A stretch of DNA of 64,000 nucleotides from Sphingomonas sp. Leaf32. Lineage in GTDB: Bacteria > Pseudomonadota > Alphaproteobacteria > Sphingomonadales > Sphingomonadaceae. Location: positions 521,510 to 585,509 of the forward strand of contig NZ_LMLA01000007.1 of NCBI RefSeq assembly GCF_001421765.1. The letters run 5' to 3'. Positions 61,073 through 64,000 of this stretch are shown here, one piece after another; the first letter of the stretch is position 1; every line of letters begins with the position of its first letter. Under the pieces are notes generated by a model, which worked only from the letters and a program-made list of their open reading frames with translations, had not been told where the DNA came from and searched no databases. Position numbers and translations under genes: made by a program.

Positions 61073-61816
61073 ATGCCGCGTACGACGTTGGAAATCTGTA
61101 TCGACAGTGTGGCTGGAGCCGATGCGGCGATCGCCGGCGGGGCGGATCGCATCGAGCTGTGCGGCGCGCTGTCGGTCGGCGGGCTGACGCCTTCGGCGGG
61201 ACTGGCGGGAGAGGTTCTGCATCTGGCCCAGGCGGCCGGTGTCCGGGTACATGCCATGGTCCGGCCACGCGCGGGCGACTTCGCCTATGACGCGGATGAG
61301 GTGGATACCGCCATTTCGGAGGGGAAAACGCTGATCCTTGCCGGAGCCGATGGGCTGGTGTTCGGCGCGGCGCGGGACGGCAGCCTCGATCACGATGTCC
61401 TGGCGCGGTGGGTCAGGGCCATGCGGGCAGCGCGGGCCGATATCGATCTGACGCTGCACCGCGCGGTCGACCTGCTGGTCGATCCGGTGGCGGCGGTCGA
61501 ACCGGCGGTGGCGCTGGGGTTCGATCGCATCCTGACCTCGGGCGGTGCCACGCGCGCGGTCGATGGTGCGGAGGTGATCGCAGCGATGCAGGCGCAGGCG
61601 GCGGGGCGGATCATGGTGATGCCGGGGGCCGGCATCCGTCCGGACAATGTCGCGGCGTTGCGGGCGCGGACCGGCGCCAGCGAAGTGCACGCATCGGCCA
61701 GTGTGCCAATCGTGCAGGACGACCGCCGCGTCATCGCGCTGGGATTTGCCGGGCCGGGACTGGCGCGGACCGACCGGGCCGTCGTGCGCGCGCTGCGCGA
61801 CGCGGTCGACGCCTGA
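61073..61816 (+). CDS. cutC: CutC family protein
   Basis: The 247-residue TIM-barrel protein begins RTTLEICIDSVAGADAAIAG followed by GADRIELCGALSVGGLTPS, the CutC signature. VHAMVRPRAGDFAYD, DLTLHRAVDL and ILTSGGATRAVDGA are also conserved. CutC has been linked to copper homeostasis, but the role is not certain and no other copper gene is near. It runs divergently from rplJL and is followed 16 bp on by the GH2 gene. Confidence 0.92.
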   Translation: MPRTTLEICIDSVAGADAAIAGGADRIELCGALSVGGLTPSAGLAGEVLHLAQAAGVRVHAMVRPRAGDFAYDADEVDTAISEGKTLILAGADGLVFGAARDGSLDHDVLARWVRAMRAARADIDLTLHRAVDLLVDPVAAVEPAVALGFDRILTSGGATRAVDGAEVIAAMQAQAAGRIMVMPGAGIRPDNVAALRARTGASEVHASASVPIVQDDRRVIALGFAGPGLARTDRAVVRALRDAVDA

Positions 61817-61832
61817 CAGGGGAGACATAAGG

Positions 61833-64000
61833 ATGAACTTCATGCCGATCGATCGCCGGACCCTCCTTGCCGGAACGGCGGGCACGCTGGCGGCGGGGGC
61901 GTTGCCCCTGCCGGCCCGGGCCGCGCGCCCGGCCCCCAGCGGGCTGCTGTATGGCCTGTCACCGCGCCCCGGCTTGCCCGAACGACTGCCGGTCGAGGAC
62001 CCGTCGCGCATCCTGATGTTGCACGGCTGGCTGTTCCACGAAGGCGACATCGTGCCGCCCGCGCCGACGACGCATGACGAAACCTATACCAACGCGAAGG
62101 CCGGCAACGCCCGCGGTGCGGCGGCGATGGATTATGACGACAGCGACTGGGCGCAGGTCAGCGTGCCGCACGACTGGGCGTCGGCGCAGGGCTTCGTCGA
62201 GACGGCGAATGTCGCGCAGGGCTATCGTCCGCGCGGGATCGGCTGGTATCGCCGGACGCTGCGGCTCGACCCGGCGGATCGCGGGAAGAAGCTCGAACTC
62301 CATTTCGGGGCGATCGCGACCGCCGCGACGATCTGGATCAACGGCAGCGTCGTGGCGCGCAACTTTTCGGGCTATAACGCGATCACCGTCGACCTGACCC
62401 CCTTCGCGCGGTTCGGCGACGAACTGAACGTCATCGCGATCCGGGTCGATGCGACCGCCATGGAGGGATGGTGGTACGAAGGTGCCGGCCTGTATCGCCA
62501 TGTATGGCTGGCGAAGCGGTCGCCGGTGTCGATCGCGACCGACGGCGTCCATTGCGATCCGCGACTGGGCAGCGACGGGCGCTGGCAGGTGCCGGTCGCG
62601 GTAACGCTGGAAAGTATCGCGCGAACGGCGGCGTCCGCGACCGTGATGATCGACCTGCTCGATCCCGCCGGCAAGGTCGTGGGCAGCGCGCGGGCGCAGG
62701 CAGACCTGCAACCGCTGGGCGAGGCGCAGGTCGCGCTGTCGATCCCCGTTGCCGATCCGCAGCGTTGGTCGATCGAGACGCCGACGCTCTACACCGTGCG
62801 GGTCGCGACCGATGCACCGGGCGGCGGCGACGGACGCCGCATCGCCATCGGCTTCCGCACGATCCGCTTCGATGCGCAGGCGGGCTTCTTTCTGAACGAC
62901 AAGGCCGTGAAGCTGAAGGGCGTGTGTCTGCATCAGGACCATGCCGGGGTCGGCGTGGCGGTGCCCGACGCGCTGCTGGCGTGGCGGTTGCAGCGAATGA
63001 AAGACACCGGCGTCAACGCCATCCGCTGTTCGCACAATGCGCAGGCCGACGCGTTCTACCAGCTGTGCGACCGGATGGGTTTCGTCGTGATGGACGAAAA
63101 CCGCATCTTCAACCCGGCACCCGAGAATATGGCGCAGCTGGAATGGCTGGTCCGCGCGCATCGCAACCATCCCAGCATCATCCTGTGGTCGGTATTCAAC
63201 GAGGAACCGATGCAGGGCACCGAAGCGGGCGTCGAGATGGTGCGGCGGATGGCCGCCCATGTCCATGCGCTGGACGACAGCCGCCCGGTCACCGCCGCGA
63301 TGAACGGCAGCTTCTACGATCCGCAGAATGTGTCGAGCGTCGTCGATGTCATGGGTTTCAACTATTATCAGGGCGATTACGACAAGTTCCACGCGCTGAA
63401 CCCCGCCAAGCCCAGCACGTCGTCGGAGGATACCAGCGCGTATATGACGCGCGGCGCCTATGCCACCGACAAGGCCGCCCATGTCATGTCGTCGATGGAT
63501 ACCGAAGCGGCCCCATGGGGCGCGACGCACCGCAATGCGTGGGCGGAGATCGCCAAGCGCCGCTTCATCGCCGGCGGGTTCGTGTGGACCGGGTTCGACT
63601 ATCATGGCGAACCGACGCCGTTCGCGTGGCCGACCATCGCCAGCTTCTTCGGCATCCTCGACCTGTGCGGCTTCCCCAAGACGGCGTACGACATCCACCG
63701 CGCGCACTGGATCGACGATCAGCCGGTCGTCGGCATCGCCCCGCACTGGACTTGGCCGGGGCGGGAAGGCCAGCCGGTCGAACTGCTGGTCACCAGCAAC
63801 GCCGAACGGGTCCGCGTCGTGCTGAACGGGCGGATGATCGGCGAACAGGCGGTCGACCGAATCATGGGCAACGCCTTCACCGTGCCCTACGCACCGGGCA
63901 AGCTGGAGGCGGTGGCGCTGAAGGGCGGGCGCGAGGTCGCGCGGGCGGTGCATGAGACGGCGGGACCGGCGGTCGCGCTGCGGCTGACCCCGGCGCGCAC
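61833..64000 (+). CDS. Glycoside hydrolase family 2 enzyme (beta-galactosidase-like), 3' end beyond window
   Basis: The frame runs from ATG 61833 off the end (722 codons seen). A twin-arginine-like signal (IDRRTLLAGTAGTLAAGALP) suggests export. The N-terminal sugar-binding domain (VSVPHDWASAQGF, then RPRGIGWYRRTLRL) is followed by an immunoglobulin-like domain and the TIM barrel. The barrel has GVCLHQDHAGVGVAVPDAL, NAIRCSHNAQADAFYQLCD, the acid/base NEE motif (Glu457 in LWSVFNEEPM) and the probable nucleophile Glu532 in SSEDTSAYMTRGAY. It is likely a beta-galactosidase or related exo-glycosidase. It starts 16 bp after cutC and may be co-transcribed. Confidence 0.92.
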   Translation, partial: MNFMPIDRRTLLAGTAGTLAAGALPLPARAARPAPSGLLYGLSPRPGLPERLPVEDPSRILMLHGWLFHEGDIVPPAPTTHDETYTNAKAGNARGAAAMDYDDSDWAQVSVPHDWASAQGFVETANVAQGYRPRGIGWYRRTLRLDPADRGKKLELHFGAIATAATIWINGSVVARNFSGYNAITVDLTPFARFGDELNVIAIRVDATAMEGWWYEGAGLYRHVWLAKRSPVSIATDGVHCDPRLGSDGRWQVPVAVTLESIARTAASATVMIDLLDPAGKVVGSARAQADLQPLGEAQVALSIPVADPQRWSIETPTLYTVRVATDAPGGGDGRRIAIGFRTIRFDAQAGFFLNDKAVKLKGVCLHQDHAGVGVAVPDALLAWRLQRMKDTGVNAIRCSHNAQADAFYQLCDRMGFVVMDENRIFNPAPENMAQLEWLVRAHRNHPSIILWSVFNEEPMQGTEAGVEMVRRMAAHVHALDDSRPVTAAMNGSFYDPQNVSSVVDVMGFNYYQGDYDKFHALNPAKPSTSSEDTSAYMTRGAYATDKAAHVMSSMDTEAAPWGATHRNAWAEIAKRRFIAGGFVWTGFDYHGEPTPFAWPTIASFFGILDLCGFPKTAYDIHRAHWIDDQPVVGIAPHWTWPGREGQPVELLVTSNAERVRVVLNGRMIGEQAVDRIMGNAFTVPYAPGKLEAVALKGGREVARAVHETAGPAVALRLTPAR

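Overview
The window reads as a chromosomal segment of a Sphingomonas-like alphaproteobacterium (order Sphingomonadales). The base composition is strongly GC-rich. The core genes rpoB, rpoC, rplJ, rplL and uvrB are alphaproteobacterial in type. One stress gene is preceded by a GGAAC-N16-CGTT promoter of the alphaproteobacterial EcfG class. The accessory genes (FecI/FecR/TonB-receptor, Tat-type glycosidases, M16/M20/M61-like hydrolases, many extragenic palindromes) are typical sphingomonad content. This identification is inference; no 16S gene is present.

Layout. 0-2.7 kb: the 3' part of a PhoX-type phosphatase and a cadherin/beta-propeller lipoprotein. 2.7-11.6 kb: a type II secretion (T2SS) divergon, with gspG-H-I-C-D on the minus strand and gspL-M-E-F on the plus strand. 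The two arms start 10 bp apart, and gspJ, gspK, gspN and gspO are absent. 11.8-14.3 kb: glutaminase and an M20 amidohydrolase around a cluster of palindromic repeats. 14.6-15.1 kb: an internally deleted IS256-type relic. 15.4-22.4 kb: an M61-like peptidase followed by small metabolic and regulatory units (SnoaL-like, NADP reductase/LysR, TetR, a ferritin-like stress protein, HxlR/SDR). 22.8-29.6 kb: an ECF sigma, FecR, TonB-dependent receptor and GH35 beta-galactosidase operon. 29.6-30.7 kb: gene relics (IS5-type transposase, GGDEF tail, possible retropepsin tail) with a three-hairpin island. 30.7-37.7 kb: a two-component system divergent from a HlyD/ABC/FtsX exporter. 37.7-39.4 kb: a gene graveyard holding a TolC head, a TpsB tail with frameshift, a LuxR tail, a kinase head and an IS3 fragment. 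39.5-45.6 kb: uvrB, two paralogous lipoproteins, a structured RNA candidate, a formate/nitrite channel and a DUF5694-like protein. 45.8-60.7 kb: rpoC, a tRNA-Leu-like element, rpoB, then a 5-kb block of opposite-strand genes, then rplL and rplJ. 61-64 kb: cutC and a GH2 glycosidase that runs off the end.

How the parts work together. The sigma/FecR/receptor set looks like a trans-envelope signalling circuit that controls uptake of a galactoside, with GH35 (and perhaps the distant GH2) releasing the sugar. The T2SS could export periplasmic enzymes such as the adjacent PhoX-like phosphatase. The two-component pair probably controls the divergent ABC exporter, whose own outer-membrane partner gene is destroyed.

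The most unusual items are four: (1) a stand-alone structured RNA at about 43.06-43.29 kb carrying a 14-base perfect complement of the 16S rRNA tail in front of an 18-residue ORF and ending in a terminator; (2) a tRNA-Leu-like element between rpoB and rpoC whose anticodon arm cannot form a normal 7-base loop; (3) pseudopilin genes whose start codons lie inside palindromic repeats; (4) the split of the rplJL-rpoBC cluster by about 5 kb of divergent genes.
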